Source: Paenibacillus azoreducens (GTDB lineage: Bacteria; Bacillota; Bacilli; Paenibacillales; Paenibacillaceae). Taken from it: 64,000 bases of DNA. Position numbers and translations under genes: made by a program. Location of the stretch: assembly GCF_021654775.1 (NCBI RefSeq), contig NZ_AP025343.1, positions 434,001 to 498,000 on the forward strand, in the 5' to 3' direction. Positions 8,751 through 18,045 of the stretch are shown here, piece after piece. Positions within the stretch are counted from its first letter, which is position 1. Each line of letters begins with the position of its first letter. The notes below the pieces were generated by a model that had not been told where the DNA came from, searched no databases, and worked only from the letters and a program-made list of their open reading frames with translations.

Positions 8751-8784
8751 GGATAGACAGAAGAAAGGTGGGTGTGACGCCCGG

Positions 8785-10440
8785 ATGAAAGAGAAAAAAG
8801 GCATCGGGGAGTCGCTTGGCAGACTCCTGAAAGATCCGTCATCATTGGCACTCGTTCTGACCAGCTTTATCGTATTGATTTTGTTCGTGATCTATCCGCT
8901 GATTGTTGTCGTGTTCACCTCCGGTTTTGACAACTGGGGGACCTTTTTCAGCAAACCCCGCTATGGGCGGGCGCTTCTGAATACGATTGTCAGCTCTTCG
9001 CTGTCGGCCGTAACGGCCACAATCATCGGTTTTATTTACGCTTACGCGATTCACTACAGCAATATTAAAGGCAAGAAATTTTTCCGCGTGATCGCCTTTA
9101 TCCCGCTGCTGGCTCCTTCGGTCATGAGCGGTCTGGCGTTTTTGCTGCTGTTTGGACGCGGCGGCATGATTTCGCATTGGCTGAATTCCGTGTTTCATAT
9201 CGAACTGGACTTGTACGGCCTGCCGGGGCTGTGGATCGTGCAGACGATCTCCTATTTCCCGCTGGCATACATGACGATTACCGGGGTGCTGCGCTCCATT
9301 TCGCCGAACCTCGAAATTGCGGCGCAAAATTTGGGCGCGCGGGGCTTTTACCTGTTCCGGACGATTACGTTTAAACTTGCGCTTCCAGGCGTGATCAACG
9401 CATTTTTGCTGGTGGCGATCAACTGCTTTGCCGACTTCGGGAATCCGAAGCTGATCGGCGGCAACTATTCGCTTCTCGCGGTGGAAATTTACGGTGAGAT
9501 CATTAACAATGAGCCGGGTCTGGCTTCGGTCATGGGGATTATTCTCGTCATTCCGGCCCTGTTGGTCTTCTGGCTGCAAAACAAGGTTTTGTCCAAAGGT
9601 TCATATTCGACCGTGACCGGCAAGCCGGTGTCCGGCCTGAACCGGGTCACGACATCCCGAAAAACGGATGTGCTGCTGTTTACGTTTAATACGATCATAT
9701 CCATTTTCATCATATCCATGTTTGCGATTACGATTTTGTTTGCTTTTACGAAAAACTTCGGGCGGGACAACACGTTTACGCTTGATCATTTGATGAAGGT
9801 CGTGTTCAGTTCTTCCAGTCCGGCGGTGCTGAACAGCTTGGTGCTTTCGCTTGTGAGTGCGATTCTGGCGGTTGCGTTTGCGCTGGTTTTGGCTTATATC
9901 GTCATCCGCAAACCGTTCCCGGGCAAAAAATTGCTGGATTTCAGCGCAGTTCTGCCGATCGCTCTTCCGGGTACTTTTGTCGGTCTGGCTCTGATCGTCA
10001 CCTTCAGCAAGGGCCCGGTTGTTCTGCAAGGAACGGCGGCGTTGATTGTCATCGCGATGCTGCTGAAACAGATGCCTGTCGGATACCGCGGTTTGACCGC
10101 ATCCTTCAAGCAAGTGGACAAATCGATTGAAGAGGCGGCCACAAATCTCGGGGCAAACAGCCGCAAGACACTGACGACCATCGTATTTCCGATGCTGCAA
10201 AAAACCGTCGTAGCCAACTTTGTCTATGCGTTTATGAAAAATATGAATACCTTGAGCACTATCATTTTCCTGATTACTCCGAAATGGGTCGTTGCAGCCG
10301 TATCAATCTTCAACTACGCGGAAACGGGAACCTATTACTGGGCGGCGGCCGTTGCGGTGGGCCTGATGGGGGCGACGCTTGGCACGCTTGGCGTCATCAA
10401 GCTGATCTTCCGCTCCAAGGTCAAAATATTCGACTTTTAG
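8785..10440 (+). CDS. ABC importer permease, two fused halves (FbpB/ThiP type)
   Basis: 551 residues with about 12 membrane segments in two homologous halves, as in Fe(III) importers of the FbpB type. Each half carries an EAA loop that contacts the ATPase: IAAQNLGARGFYLFRTI and EEAATNLGANSRKTLTTI. The start is the ATG at 8785, about 14 bases after AAAGGTGGG; the upstream in-frame ATG at 8749 is part of a terminator hairpin. It works with the ATPase at 10843 and the binding proteins at 7654 and perhaps 12170. Confidence 0.85.
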   Translation: MKEKKGIGESLGRLLKDPSSLALVLTSFIVLILFVIYPLIVVVFTSGFDNWGTFFSKPRYGRALLNTIVSSSLSAVTATIIGFIYAYAIHYSNIKGKKFFRVIAFIPLLAPSVMSGLAFLLLFGRGGMISHWLNSVFHIELDLYGLPGLWIVQTISYFPLAYMTITGVLRSISPNLEIAAQNLGARGFYLFRTITFKLALPGVINAFLLVAINCFADFGNPKLIGGNYSLLAVEIYGEIINNEPGLASVMGIILVIPALLVFWLQNKVLSKGSYSTVTGKPVSGLNRVTTSRKTDVLLFTFNTIISIFIISMFAITILFAFTKNFGRDNTFTLDHLMKVVFSSSSPAVLNSLVLSLVSAILAVAFALVLAYIVIRKPFPGKKLLDFSAVLPIALPGTFVGLALIVTFSKGPVVLQGTAALIVIAMLLKQMPVGYRGLTASFKQVDKSIEEAATNLGANSRKTLTTIVFPMLQKTVVANFVYAFMKNMNTLSTIIFLITPKWVVAAVSIFNYAETGTYYWAAAVAVGLMGATLGTLGVIKLIFRSKVKIFDF

Positions 10441-10795
10441 AGGTTGTTCAAAAAGTCCGCTTTTGATAAGAAAACCTGATCGAGGCAACTCAAGGTTGAG
10501 CGACCGCGATGAATAGGTAGGTTTTCTTGCGATATAGAATTTCATCAGCTCAGCTGATAACTTATAAATTCTATATCTAACACGAAGTGAATCAGGAAGC
10601 GGATCCGGCATCGAATCTTGAATTCAGCCGGGCCTTCCGGTGCTCACGTACCTTTTACGTACGCTCCGCTCCTCAGTCCCTAGCTTCATTCAACCTTCTC
10701 GGTGCTGAAAACCGGCCTTTTTGAACATGCACTTTTAGAGGTTATTCAAAAAGTCCGCTTTTGATAAGAACGGCTTTTTTGAACATGCGTCTTTA
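10441..10795. repeat. Hairpin-ended intergenic repeat (about 290 bp) with a deleted derivative beside it
   Basis: A long copy runs from GTTCAAAAAGTCCGCTTTT (about 10446) to the inverted end CCGGCCTTTTTGAAC (about 10728). Inside is a GATATAGAATT / AATTCTATATC stem. A 58-base derivative (about 10738-10795) keeps only the two ends and folds into TTCAAAAAGTCCG / CGGCTTTTTTGAA, an intrinsic terminator shape. Part of the right end recurs near 36036. Both copies separate the permease from its ATPase gene. Confidence 0.7.
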
Positions 10796-10842
10796 GCAAT
10801 AGGTTTCCACGGCAAAATTGAAGAATACAGGGAGTGTAGATT

Positions 10843-11928
10843 ATGGAATCCAAGGTACTGCTTGATTTGAAAAATGTAAACAAAGTATTCGGGCAAAACC
10901 ATGTCCTTAAAGATATCAATCTGCAAATCGAACGGGGCAAGTTCATTACATTTCTGGGTCCGAGCGGCTGCGGCAAAACGACGCTTCTTCGCTCCATAGC
11001 GGGTTTTTATACGGTGGACCAGGGGGAAGTGTGGATCGACGGGAAAATCGTAAACGATCTGCCGCCGTACAAAAGAGGAACGCCGATGGTGTTTCAGGAG
11101 TATGCCCTTTTCCCGCATATGACCGTGTTTGATAATGTGGCATATGGGCTGGACATTAAAAAGGTGCCGGAGGCAGAGGTGCAGCAACGGGTGCAGGCGG
11201 CGTTGACCCAGGTTAAACTGACCGGACTTGAGGAGCGTTATCCGCATCAAATGTCCGGCGGGCAGCAGCAGCGTGTGGCGATGGCCCGGGCGCTGGTGAT
11301 GAATTCGCCGATCATTTTGCTTGACGAGCCTTTGAGCAACCTTGACGCCAAGCTGCGCGAGGAGGTTCGCGTCGAGCTGCGAAATATCCAGCAGGATCTC
11401 GGCCTCACCGTCATTTATGTAACGCATGATCAACTCGAAGCGCTGTCGATGTCGGATTACATCGTTGTGTTCAATCGGGGCAGAATTGACCAATACGGCA
11501 CGCCGCATGACATTTATTATAAGCCGCGTACCCGCTATGTAGCCGATTTTATCGGAACGACCAATTTCATCGAAGGCGTGGTTGAACGTCAGGACGGAAA
11601 TACCGCAAACGTGGTCTATGGAAAAGGACAAAAGGTGGCGATTCCGACCGAAGGTTCCTGGTCCCCGGGGGAAAAGGTCATTCTCAGCGTAAGGCCGGAA
11701 TCTTTGCGGCTCAATCCTGCGGAAACACTGGACTTTCATATGAAGGGCAAAGTTCAAGCTTCCATGTTCCTTGGCGAAAAGGAAAGGTATTATATTATGG
11801 ACGATGAAGGCAAGGAATGGATCATCGACGCTTATGATATCGGCCAAACTTCATTTGACGGCGAGGTTACTTTTGCGGCGAAGGCGGACAAATTGCATAT
11901 CATTCAATACGATGAAGGTGAAGAATAA
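10843..11928 (+). CDS. ABC importer ATPase (FbpC/PotA type)
   Basis: 361 residues. Walker A GPSGCGKTT (39-47), signature MSGGQQQR, Walker B ILLDEPLSNLDA, a switch His in VTHD, and a C-terminal TOBE-like regulatory domain (about 240-361, including RPESLRL). It powers the fused permease upstream. The 400-base repeat-filled gap before it is unusual for partners of one transporter; the repeat includes a terminator-like hairpin, so it may have its own promoter. Confidence 0.9.
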   Translation: MESKVLLDLKNVNKVFGQNHVLKDINLQIERGKFITFLGPSGCGKTTLLRSIAGFYTVDQGEVWIDGKIVNDLPPYKRGTPMVFQEYALFPHMTVFDNVAYGLDIKKVPEAEVQQRVQAALTQVKLTGLEERYPHQMSGGQQQRVAMARALVMNSPIILLDEPLSNLDAKLREEVRVELRNIQQDLGLTVIYVTHDQLEALSMSDYIVVFNRGRIDQYGTPHDIYYKPRTRYVADFIGTTNFIEGVVERQDGNTANVVYGKGQKVAIPTEGSWSPGEKVILSVRPESLRLNPAETLDFHMKGKVQASMFLGEKERYYIMDDEGKEWIIDAYDIGQTSFDGEVTFAAKADKLHIIQYDEGEE

Positions 11929-11969
11929 AGTATATAAAAAAGGACTCAACTTCATAATTTGTGTTGCAA

Positions 11970-12070
11970 AAAGCGAAAGTAGCGAAGGGGACGGAATCGA
12001 TCTGAAGAACGGTCCGTAACCGTAGTGATTACCTCGCACAATGTCAAACACTAATTTATAGATTGAGCCT
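11970..12070. repeat. Dispersed intergenic repeat modules (AGCGGAGGGGACGG and ACGATCCGTAACCG types)
   Basis: The stretch GCGAAAGTAGCGAAGGGGAC (from about 11972) recurs near 18117 and inverted near 32287-32315. The next module, ACGGTCCGTAACCGTAG followed by CACAATGTCAA and ACTAATTT (12009-12066), recurs at 61892-61956, partly at 16066 and at 18434. No coding potential is seen. Confidence 0.6.
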
Positions 12071-12072
12071 GA

Positions 12073-12104
12073 AAAGGAAAACGAATTTGTTTTCCTTTTT
12101 GGCT
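12073..12104 (+). terminator. Terminator after the ABC ATPase gene
   Basis: AAAAGGAAAAC pairs with GTTTTCCTTTTT around a GAATTT loop. It closes the importer transcript before the second binding-protein gene. Confidence 0.65.
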
Positions 12105-12169
12105 TTTGTAGGCTTGCTTGCAGAACCTCACTTCAAATAGAACGCTCATGCAGGAGGGGGAAAGTCAAC

Positions 12170-13195
12170 ATGATAAGAAAAGGGAGTTTGATCCTGGTGC
12201 TGGCCGCGGTCTTGGTGCTGTGTTTGATTTTGATCTGGATCTACCCGCCGGGCAAGGCTGCGAACCCGCCGCTGAAGGTGTATGTCATTTTTCAGGAGGA
12301 TGAAGCCCGCATGCTGCTTGAAAAATTCAAAAAGGAAACCGGTCAGGCGTATCAAGTGATCCGGATGTCCAGCGGAGAAGCCAGCTATCACCTGCTGGAT
12401 ACGGACAAGACCGGTGTCGATGTGGTGCTTGGCGGAACCGCGGACTTGCATGAACAATTGAAAAATAGTGGCAAACTGCTGCGTTATTCACCGCGTATGA
12501 GCGACAAAATCCCGGAAGCCTATAAGGATAAGGATGGGTATTGGACAGGCATGTACATGGGGGCGCTTTCCATAGGCGTCAATGAAAGGGTATGGAAGGG
12601 GGATCCCGAGCTTGCCTCAGTTCCTTATCCCACGCGTTATGAAGATTTGCTCAGTCCCGAGCTAAAGGGCAAGATTGAGATTCCCGATCCCGAAACTTCC
12701 GGAACCGGCTATACGCTTCTGGCCTCGTTAGCGCAGGAACGCGGTCCGGAAAAAGCAATAGAGCTGATGCATGCGCTAAAGCAGCAAAGCTCAACCACCA
12801 CCTTCTCCGGCATTACCTCGGCCCAGCGTCTGGCTGTCGGAGATGTCGCCGCGGTTGTCTGTTTTCTTGGCGATCAGCTGCGATTTGCGAATTCCGGTTA
12901 TGCCATTCATTCCTCGATTCCGCCTAAAGCCGGGTGGGAAATCGGGGGTGTGTCCATTCTTAAAAACGGGGACAATCGGAAGGCGGCGAAAAAGCTGATT
13001 GATTTCGTATTGTCCAAAAACGCGCAAACGGCTTATATGAATGCGGCTTTCTCCCTCCCGGTCATCCCCGGTATCGAGCCTAATCCGCTTCTGGCCGACG
13101 TTCATATCGATAAATTGCTCACAAGCTATCGCGCGGATGAGGCGGCTGCAGCCCGGGCGGAGCTGATGAAGCGATGGAGAGATGCAAGTAAATGA
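12170..13195 (+). CDS. Second PgtC/AfuA-type substrate-binding protein
   Basis: 341 residues, clearly paralogous to the protein at 7654: shared VIFQEDEARMLLEKF start, KDKDGYWTG, IGVNERVW, PDPETSGTGYT and FLGDQLRF blocks. A hydrophobic N-terminal segment (about 5-24) again lacks a lipobox cysteine. The ATG follows GGAGGGGG. It is separated from the ATPase by a terminator and repeats, so it may be expressed apart and feed the same permease with another ligand form. Confidence 0.8.
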   Translation: MIRKGSLILVLAAVLVLCLILIWIYPPGKAANPPLKVYVIFQEDEARMLLEKFKKETGQAYQVIRMSSGEASYHLLDTDKTGVDVVLGGTADLHEQLKNSGKLLRYSPRMSDKIPEAYKDKDGYWTGMYMGALSIGVNERVWKGDPELASVPYPTRYEDLLSPELKGKIEIPDPETSGTGYTLLASLAQERGPEKAIELMHALKQQSSTTTFSGITSAQRLAVGDVAAVVCFLGDQLRFANSGYAIHSSIPPKAGWEIGGVSILKNGDNRKAAKKLIDFVLSKNAQTAYMNAAFSLPVIPGIEPNPLLADVHIDKLLTSYRADEAAAARAELMKRWRDASK

Positions 13196-13247
13196 TACAA
13201 AGCAGGCAGACGTGTTGCCGTCAACCGTCCTTGTGGACAAAACGAAA

Positions 13248-13277
13248 GCAGCTCAACGCGGAGCTGCCTTTGTTTGT
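13248..13277 (+). terminator. Terminator after the second binding protein
   Basis: GCAGCTC (13248-13254) pairs with GAGCTGC (13261-13267), followed by CTTTGTTTGT. Confidence 0.6.
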
Positions 13278-13379
13278 CCTGCTTCAATTAGGAGTGGAAT
13301 CTTCCATGAAACCCAGTTCGGAAAGAAGCCCTGCACCCAGAAGGGGGATCTGCCATCATATCAGACAGTATAGACTTCC

Positions 13380-13443
13380 GGGGTCCCCGCAAAGTAATCG
13401 GAATAAGCTTCAAAGGCTACACGTCACTTTGTGGGGTTATTTA
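13380..13443. repeat. GGGGTCCCCGCAAAGT hairpin repeat, copy 1
   Basis: CCCCGCAAAGT pairs at a distance with ACTTTGTGGGG, followed by TTATTT. A second copy with the same ends and a diverged loop is at 36311-36373. Both lie at the 3' side of minus-strand genes. Confidence 0.6.
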
Positions 13444-15552
13444 ATCATGCATTGCGGATTGACTAGGGCCGAATATCACTTGATATGGCCTCATCATAGA
13501 ATTGTCTTCATGTTCGATAAGATGACAATGCCATACATAACCAGGACCGAAGGCTGGGTCGAAGGGAAATAGATTTTCCCCAGGAACAACTCCGTTTACC
13601 GGTACGTCCTGCGGTGCAAAACGCACTCTGATCGTTGTTACTTCGCCAGGATTCATTCGAACGGTATCTTTCCATCCGCTTTCATTAGGATCCGGTCCAA
13701 CAGGATCGCCTTGAAGATAAGGACCAACCGGCAGTGCTATCGTAGGGTGATCTAAAGGCAACGTTCCGTTAAGCGCTGTCCAGTCGGCTAAATATCTGGC
13801 AGTATCAAAGCTTTGGCGACTTATCAGCAGAAACTCTACCAAGTGCAAATGGATGGGATGTGTATCAGGCGTCAGGTTAGCTATTTGCCAATCTTCGGTT
13901 GATCCGACTACGGGAAACTCGGAAGTAGGCGCCATAAATATTTGTCCATTTAAGAGCTGTTGTTTGGAATCATTGGTTGCCTGGACTCTATTGAGAGTTA
14001 ATATTCTGGTAGGCGCATTCGGCGTCAATGCCGGAATGATATTTAAAGTTGCCGGCAGAGCAGGTGGAGGAACGGGCAGCGTATCGAGCACTGTAAATTG
14101 CATAACTTGACCGACCGTATTGATATCCGGAGCATCACCGCCAGGGAAAGGTGTATTCGCATCGTTTAACAACAGGATTTTCGTGCCAGGGACTAGAGAC
14201 GAAAAATCAACGAGAATATCGGCACGTTCACCTGGAGCTATTAGAAGCGATGAAAGTTCCACCGCCTTTGGCAGGTATCCCCCATCTGAACCGATTTGGA
14301 TGAAGGATTGGTTATTTGAGAGCTTCAGGTTATAAAAACGGGCATTCGATTCGTTGACAATGCGGAAACGGTATTGATGACGTTCCACATCCAAATTAGG
14401 CCAGACTTTGCCATTCACCACAATCGTGTTGCCAAAAAATTCAGGAACCCAGTAGGGGTGGATATCTGGATTATTCCCCACATTTGGATACAGCAAGGAA
14501 CCATCATCATTGAATGAACGATCCAAAATAGATAATGGAATTTCGAATTTCCCACTGGGAAGGAATGGGGCCACCGGGTCATTTGGATCCCGTAACAAAT
14601 AGAATCCCGCAAGTCCTGCATACAAATTTAAACGGGTTATGCCATCCGTATGATCATGATAAAAAAGAGTAGTTGGTTGCTGGGTATTTAGATACGTGTA
14701 CAGAGATTTGAAAAAGCCCGGACCTGTCTTCATCTCACCGGCTGTAAACCAAGATGTGGGATTACCGTCAGAGTCAGATTGTGTTTCTCCGCCATGCAGA
14801 TGCGTAACGATGGGAACGGGACTTTGCGCTTCAGGAAATCCTGGAGGAAATGGCGGGAAAGGCGGTACCGGCGTCGGTATGTCGTTAGGGTTCGCCCAAC
14901 CAAAAGTGGGATCGACAGGAAAGGGTTGCGGACTAGTAATATCGTTGATCCACTGTACATGAATAGGTATTCCTCTGATAGCCTCAAAGGTTGGCCCCGG
15001 AATCCCGCGAAAGAAAACCGGATTTCCGGTGCCAGGATCTGTAACGATCCCTCCATAACCGAAGGCGTTTGTCATCGGGAAGCCTGGCGGCAGAATTTGT
15101 TGTTGAAACACTGCTGCACTCACTTCATAATCGTGACTTTCTACAGCTCCCGTGTCTGGATTTGTTATGACAGCGGGCATAAGTACAGGTGGTTTGGATA
15201 ATTGGTTGACGTATTTAGGGATAGTCGTTGGATCTAATGGTTTTGGCGTAGGTGCTGGCGATGGCGTAGGTACCGGTGCAGGTGTAGGTGCGGATGTCGG
15301 TGTAGGTGGTGGTGCAGATGTCGGTGTAGGTGCTGGCGTCGGGGTAGGTGCTGGCGTCGGGGTAGGTGTTGGTATTAGCGTAGGTGTAGGTACAGGCGTT
15401 GGCGTAGGTGCTAGTGTAGGTGCTGGCGTAGGCGTTCGTGTAGGTGTTGTTAATGTTGATGTTGGTGGTAGCGAAGTTGTAAGTGTAGTTATAGGCATCG
15501 GCGTTGGTGGGGGCGTCGTTGGTACTTTCTGTTTTTTAAAACGAATTCCCAT
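13441..15552 (-). CDS. CotA-like multicopper oxidase with Pro/Thr-rich N-terminal tail
   Basis: 703 residues. All four copper-binding motifs of the laccase/bilirubin oxidase family are present: HLHGG (251-255), HDH (299-301), HPIHLH (565-570) and HCHLIEHEDNSMM, where His677, Cys676, His681 and Met686 keep the Bacillus CotA type-1 spacing. Such enzymes oxidise phenols, Mn(II) or bilirubin with O2. Residues 11-104 are a low-complexity Pro-Thr-Ala-Ser tail; there is no signal peptide or membrane segment. CotA itself is a spore-coat protein, so coat or mother-cell location is plausible. The ATG is ten bases after GAGGAGG. Confidence 0.9.
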   Translation of the reverse strand: MGIRFKKQKVPTTPPPTPMPITTLTTSLPPTSTLTTPTRTPTPAPTLAPTPTPVPTPTLIPTPTPTPAPTPTPAPTPTSAPPPTPTSAPTPAPVPTPSPAPTPKPLDPTTIPKYVNQLSKPPVLMPAVITNPDTGAVESHDYEVSAAVFQQQILPPGFPMTNAFGYGGIVTDPGTGNPVFFRGIPGPTFEAIRGIPIHVQWINDITSPQPFPVDPTFGWANPNDIPTPVPPFPPFPPGFPEAQSPVPIVTHLHGGETQSDSDGNPTSWFTAGEMKTGPGFFKSLYTYLNTQQPTTLFYHDHTDGITRLNLYAGLAGFYLLRDPNDPVAPFLPSGKFEIPLSILDRSFNDDGSLLYPNVGNNPDIHPYWVPEFFGNTIVVNGKVWPNLDVERHQYRFRIVNESNARFYNLKLSNNQSFIQIGSDGGYLPKAVELSSLLIAPGERADILVDFSSLVPGTKILLLNDANTPFPGGDAPDINTVGQVMQFTVLDTLPVPPPALPATLNIIPALTPNAPTRILTLNRVQATNDSKQQLLNGQIFMAPTSEFPVVGSTEDWQIANLTPDTHPIHLHLVEFLLISRQSFDTARYLADWTALNGTLPLDHPTIALPVGPYLQGDPVGPDPNESGWKDTVRMNPGEVTTIRVRFAPQDVPVNGVVPGENLFPFDPAFGPGYVWHCHLIEHEDNSMMRPYQVIFGPSQSAMHD

Positions 15553-15829
15553 ATAGTGAAATCCTCCTCTTATATTCGATCATTCGTCCCTCATATTTGT
15601 CCAGAATTCGACGGACAGTAATTCGAAAACACTTCTTCCGATACAACAGATTTCTTCACCACAGCTCCACATTTGTTGAAGACTAATGTACCTACAAGGT
15701 ACACATGGCCAAGTCAGAATGATTGGACTAACACCCTTGGTCATCAGCACAAACTGGAGCCGGACGGGGAAACGGCAATTGTTCGCTTGGACTGTCGTAT
15801 ATAAACTGATGTTCTCTTTACATATTTTC

Positions 15830-16014
15830 TTACGAAACGTGATATCGCTATTTGTGCCCAAATAAGCATTGTGGGTTTCTAACGAAACTGGATATCGCTA
15901 TTAAGCAAAATAAGTGGCTTTTGGCCTGAAATTATCTCAAATAACGCTTTGCAGTTTCGTTAGATTCGATTGGCTCTTGTATTTGAGGTAATAACGCTCT
16001 GTAGTTTCGTTAGA
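15830..16014. repeat. Four-arm palindromic repeat, TAACGAAAC family, copy 1
   Basis: Four arms of about 24 bases, two in each orientation, at 15831, 15879, 15940 and 15990, share TAACGAAACT..GCGCTATT. The outer pair and inner pair can form nested stems. An inverted full copy is at 31901-32089. The gap 15553-16418 holds nothing else coding; a partial ACGATCCGTAACCGTAG module is at 16066-16083. Confidence 0.75.
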
Positions 16015-16304
16015 GATTTAAAAACATCGGTTTTCAAAGGTTGCAGCTTGGGACGGACAGCGATAAACGATCCGTAACCGTAGCATCCAGCCCGCGAACC
16101 CAATGATCCGGCAGCTGTTCGATCAAAGAACAGTTGCCTTATTACGCAGTTCCATCTAACATGCAAATGCGGAAAATGAGAAAAAACCAAACCATTTTTA
16201 TAGCATTTTCCACCACTTTAGCTTTTTCCACATCGAGAAAAACCTTGATACATAAGGGCTTTTCGGATATTGCTTTGTCATGAAGGCCGATAAAACACAG
16301 TAAA

Positions 16305-16318
16305 TGAAAACGCTTTAT
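16305..16318 (+). promoter_or_regulatory. cre-like site upstream of the sugar-binding lipoprotein gene
   Basis: TGAAAACGCTTTAT matches the CcpA cre consensus at 12 of 14 positions and lies 100 bases before the start codon. Catabolite control is inferred. Confidence 0.4.
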
Positions 16319-16418
16319 TTACGAAAAAATGCCATCCGTCTACAATGTGAATTGTCCGAAGCGTTCTTTCGGAAACAACAACAAATCTTACCTTATCGAA
16401 GACCAAGGGGGGTATAAA

Positions 16419-18035
16419 ATGTCAAAAAGGCTTCTTAGCATGACGCTCGTCCTGATGTTAGCAAGCACGCTGCTTTCAGCATGCGGCGGTTCAGGGTCGG
16501 GCAGTAAAGACGAGAAAGCATCAGGCGGAGCGGCCGAAACTCCGACCACCAAGGTGGAAGAGACCACCAACCAATATGGTGATACCGGCGGGTTAAAACT
16601 TCCGCTCGTGGATAAGCCGACAACGATCACCTGGATGGTCGTCAGCGATACTCCGCTTAACGACAAGCTGGTAGCCAAGGAAATCGAGAAACGTACGGGA
16701 ATTACGGTCGATTTCCAAAACTATTCCTCGGCGACATTCCAAGACAAGCTTCGGTTGGTGGTATCATCCGGCAAACTCCCGGATATTTTCCACGGGCTTA
16801 GACCGGAAGAACTGAAGAAAATCGGCCAGCAAAAAGCGGTCGTGGCCATTAACGACTATGTCGACATACTGCCAAACTTCAAAAAACTGTATGTCGATGA
16901 AAATCCATGGGTGGCCAGTTCATTCGGCGATGAGAACAACAACATTTATACATGGCCGATTTACAACATGAACCGGGACGTTAACCACGGCATGATGTAC
17001 AGAAAAGATATCTTCGATAAGAACAATATTCCGGAGTGGACCAACACGGAAGAGTTCTATCAGGCGCTGAAAAAATTGAAAGAAATTTATCCGGATTCCT
17101 ATCCGATGGCTTCCAAGACAAAAGAAAATATCTTTAGCGATCTTTCCTACGGCTGGGGCATCGGCGGCGCGAGCTACCCCGCTTATTATTCCGAATCCGA
17201 TAAAACATGGAAATTCGCCGGCGTGCAGCCCGAGCATAAAGAGATGCTTGATTTCCTGAAAAAGCTGTACAACGAAGGTTTGCTGGATCAAGAATTCCTG
17301 ACCGATACGATGGAATCCTGGAGCGCCAAGATGACAACGGATAAATCATTTGTCACATGGGATTGGATCGGCCGAATGGACCTGTTCTACAACCAAGTAA
17401 GTTCGAAAAATCCGGAATTTAACCTGCGTTACGGCAATCCGGTCGGACCTACTGGCCATGTCCGTACCTTGCCGAAAATCGATGCCGATTTCGGAATCGC
17501 TGTAGCCAATAACAAAAATAAAGAAGCCGCGCTCAAACTGCTGGATTACCTGACCAGTCCATCGGGCTCCGAGCTGATTACGCTTGGCGTCGAAGGCGTA
17601 AACTTTAACTTTGACGCAAACGGCAAACCGGTATACCCGGAACTGGCAAATCTTCCTGCGGTAGAAATCAAAGCATTGGAAGAGAATTACGGCATGTGGG
17701 TAGAAGGTATGTATCTGAATCCGGATCACCGATCTGTGTACTATAACTATACGGAAAAGGAAAAAGAGGCTCAGGACAAGATCGTATCTGCTAACAAATT
17801 TGAACCGCTGGATCCGGTGCTTAATTTGACGGAAGAGGAAAGCGCGACGATTTCGGAATTGCAAACCGCGATTATAAAATCGATGAATGAATTCAATGCA
17901 AAATATATTCTTAACAAAAAGTATGGGGACAAGGAATGGAATGACTGGCTGGTAACGGCGGAGAAGATGGGCGCAAGCAAATACGCCGAAGTGTATAACG
18001 AAGCTCAAAAGCGTTTTGAAGCCAATAACAAGTAA
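16419..18035 (+). CDS. Sugar ABC importer lipoprotein (LipO/LplA type)
   Basis: 538 residues, extracellular solute-binding protein. The ATG at 16419 follows GGGGGGT; an in-frame upstream ATG at 16329 would bury the signal peptide. The lipobox LSAC puts lipidated Cys22 after a hydrophobic signal (5-21), then a Gly/Ser/Lys linker. Size and the WMVVSDTPLNDKLVAKEIEK start fit the large oligosaccharide binders paired with LplB/LplC permeases, which follow at 18551. Ligand unknown; a plant or bacterial polysaccharide fragment is likely. Confidence 0.85.
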   Translation: MSKRLLSMTLVLMLASTLLSACGGSGSGSKDEKASGGAAETPTTKVEETTNQYGDTGGLKLPLVDKPTTITWMVVSDTPLNDKLVAKEIEKRTGITVDFQNYSSATFQDKLRLVVSSGKLPDIFHGLRPEELKKIGQQKAVVAINDYVDILPNFKKLYVDENPWVASSFGDENNNIYTWPIYNMNRDVNHGMMYRKDIFDKNNIPEWTNTEEFYQALKKLKEIYPDSYPMASKTKENIFSDLSYGWGIGGASYPAYYSESDKTWKFAGVQPEHKEMLDFLKKLYNEGLLDQEFLTDTMESWSAKMTTDKSFVTWDWIGRMDLFYNQVSSKNPEFNLRYGNPVGPTGHVRTLPKIDADFGIAVANNKNKEAALKLLDYLTSPSGSELITLGVEGVNFNFDANGKPVYPELANLPAVEIKALEENYGMWVEGMYLNPDHRSVYYNYTEKEKEAQDKIVSANKFEPLDPVLNLTEEESATISELQTAIIKSMNEFNAKYILNKKYGDKEWNDWLVTAEKMGASKYAEVYNEAQKRFEANNK

Positions 18036-18045
18036 GTAAAAACTA

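Noticed and set aside
8749..8784. Longer N-terminus of the fused permease
   Set aside because: Its ATG lies on the tail of a terminator hairpin and has no ribosome site.
8842..9579. 245-residue antisense frame within the permease gene
   Set aside because: The protein is His/Gln/Arg-rich with no fold-like pattern, as expected from the complement of a membrane protein gene.
15152..15556. Gly/Val repeat frame opposite the oxidase N-terminus
   Set aside because: It is the complement of the Pro/Thr tail coding sequence, not a collagen-like or PE-PGRS protein.
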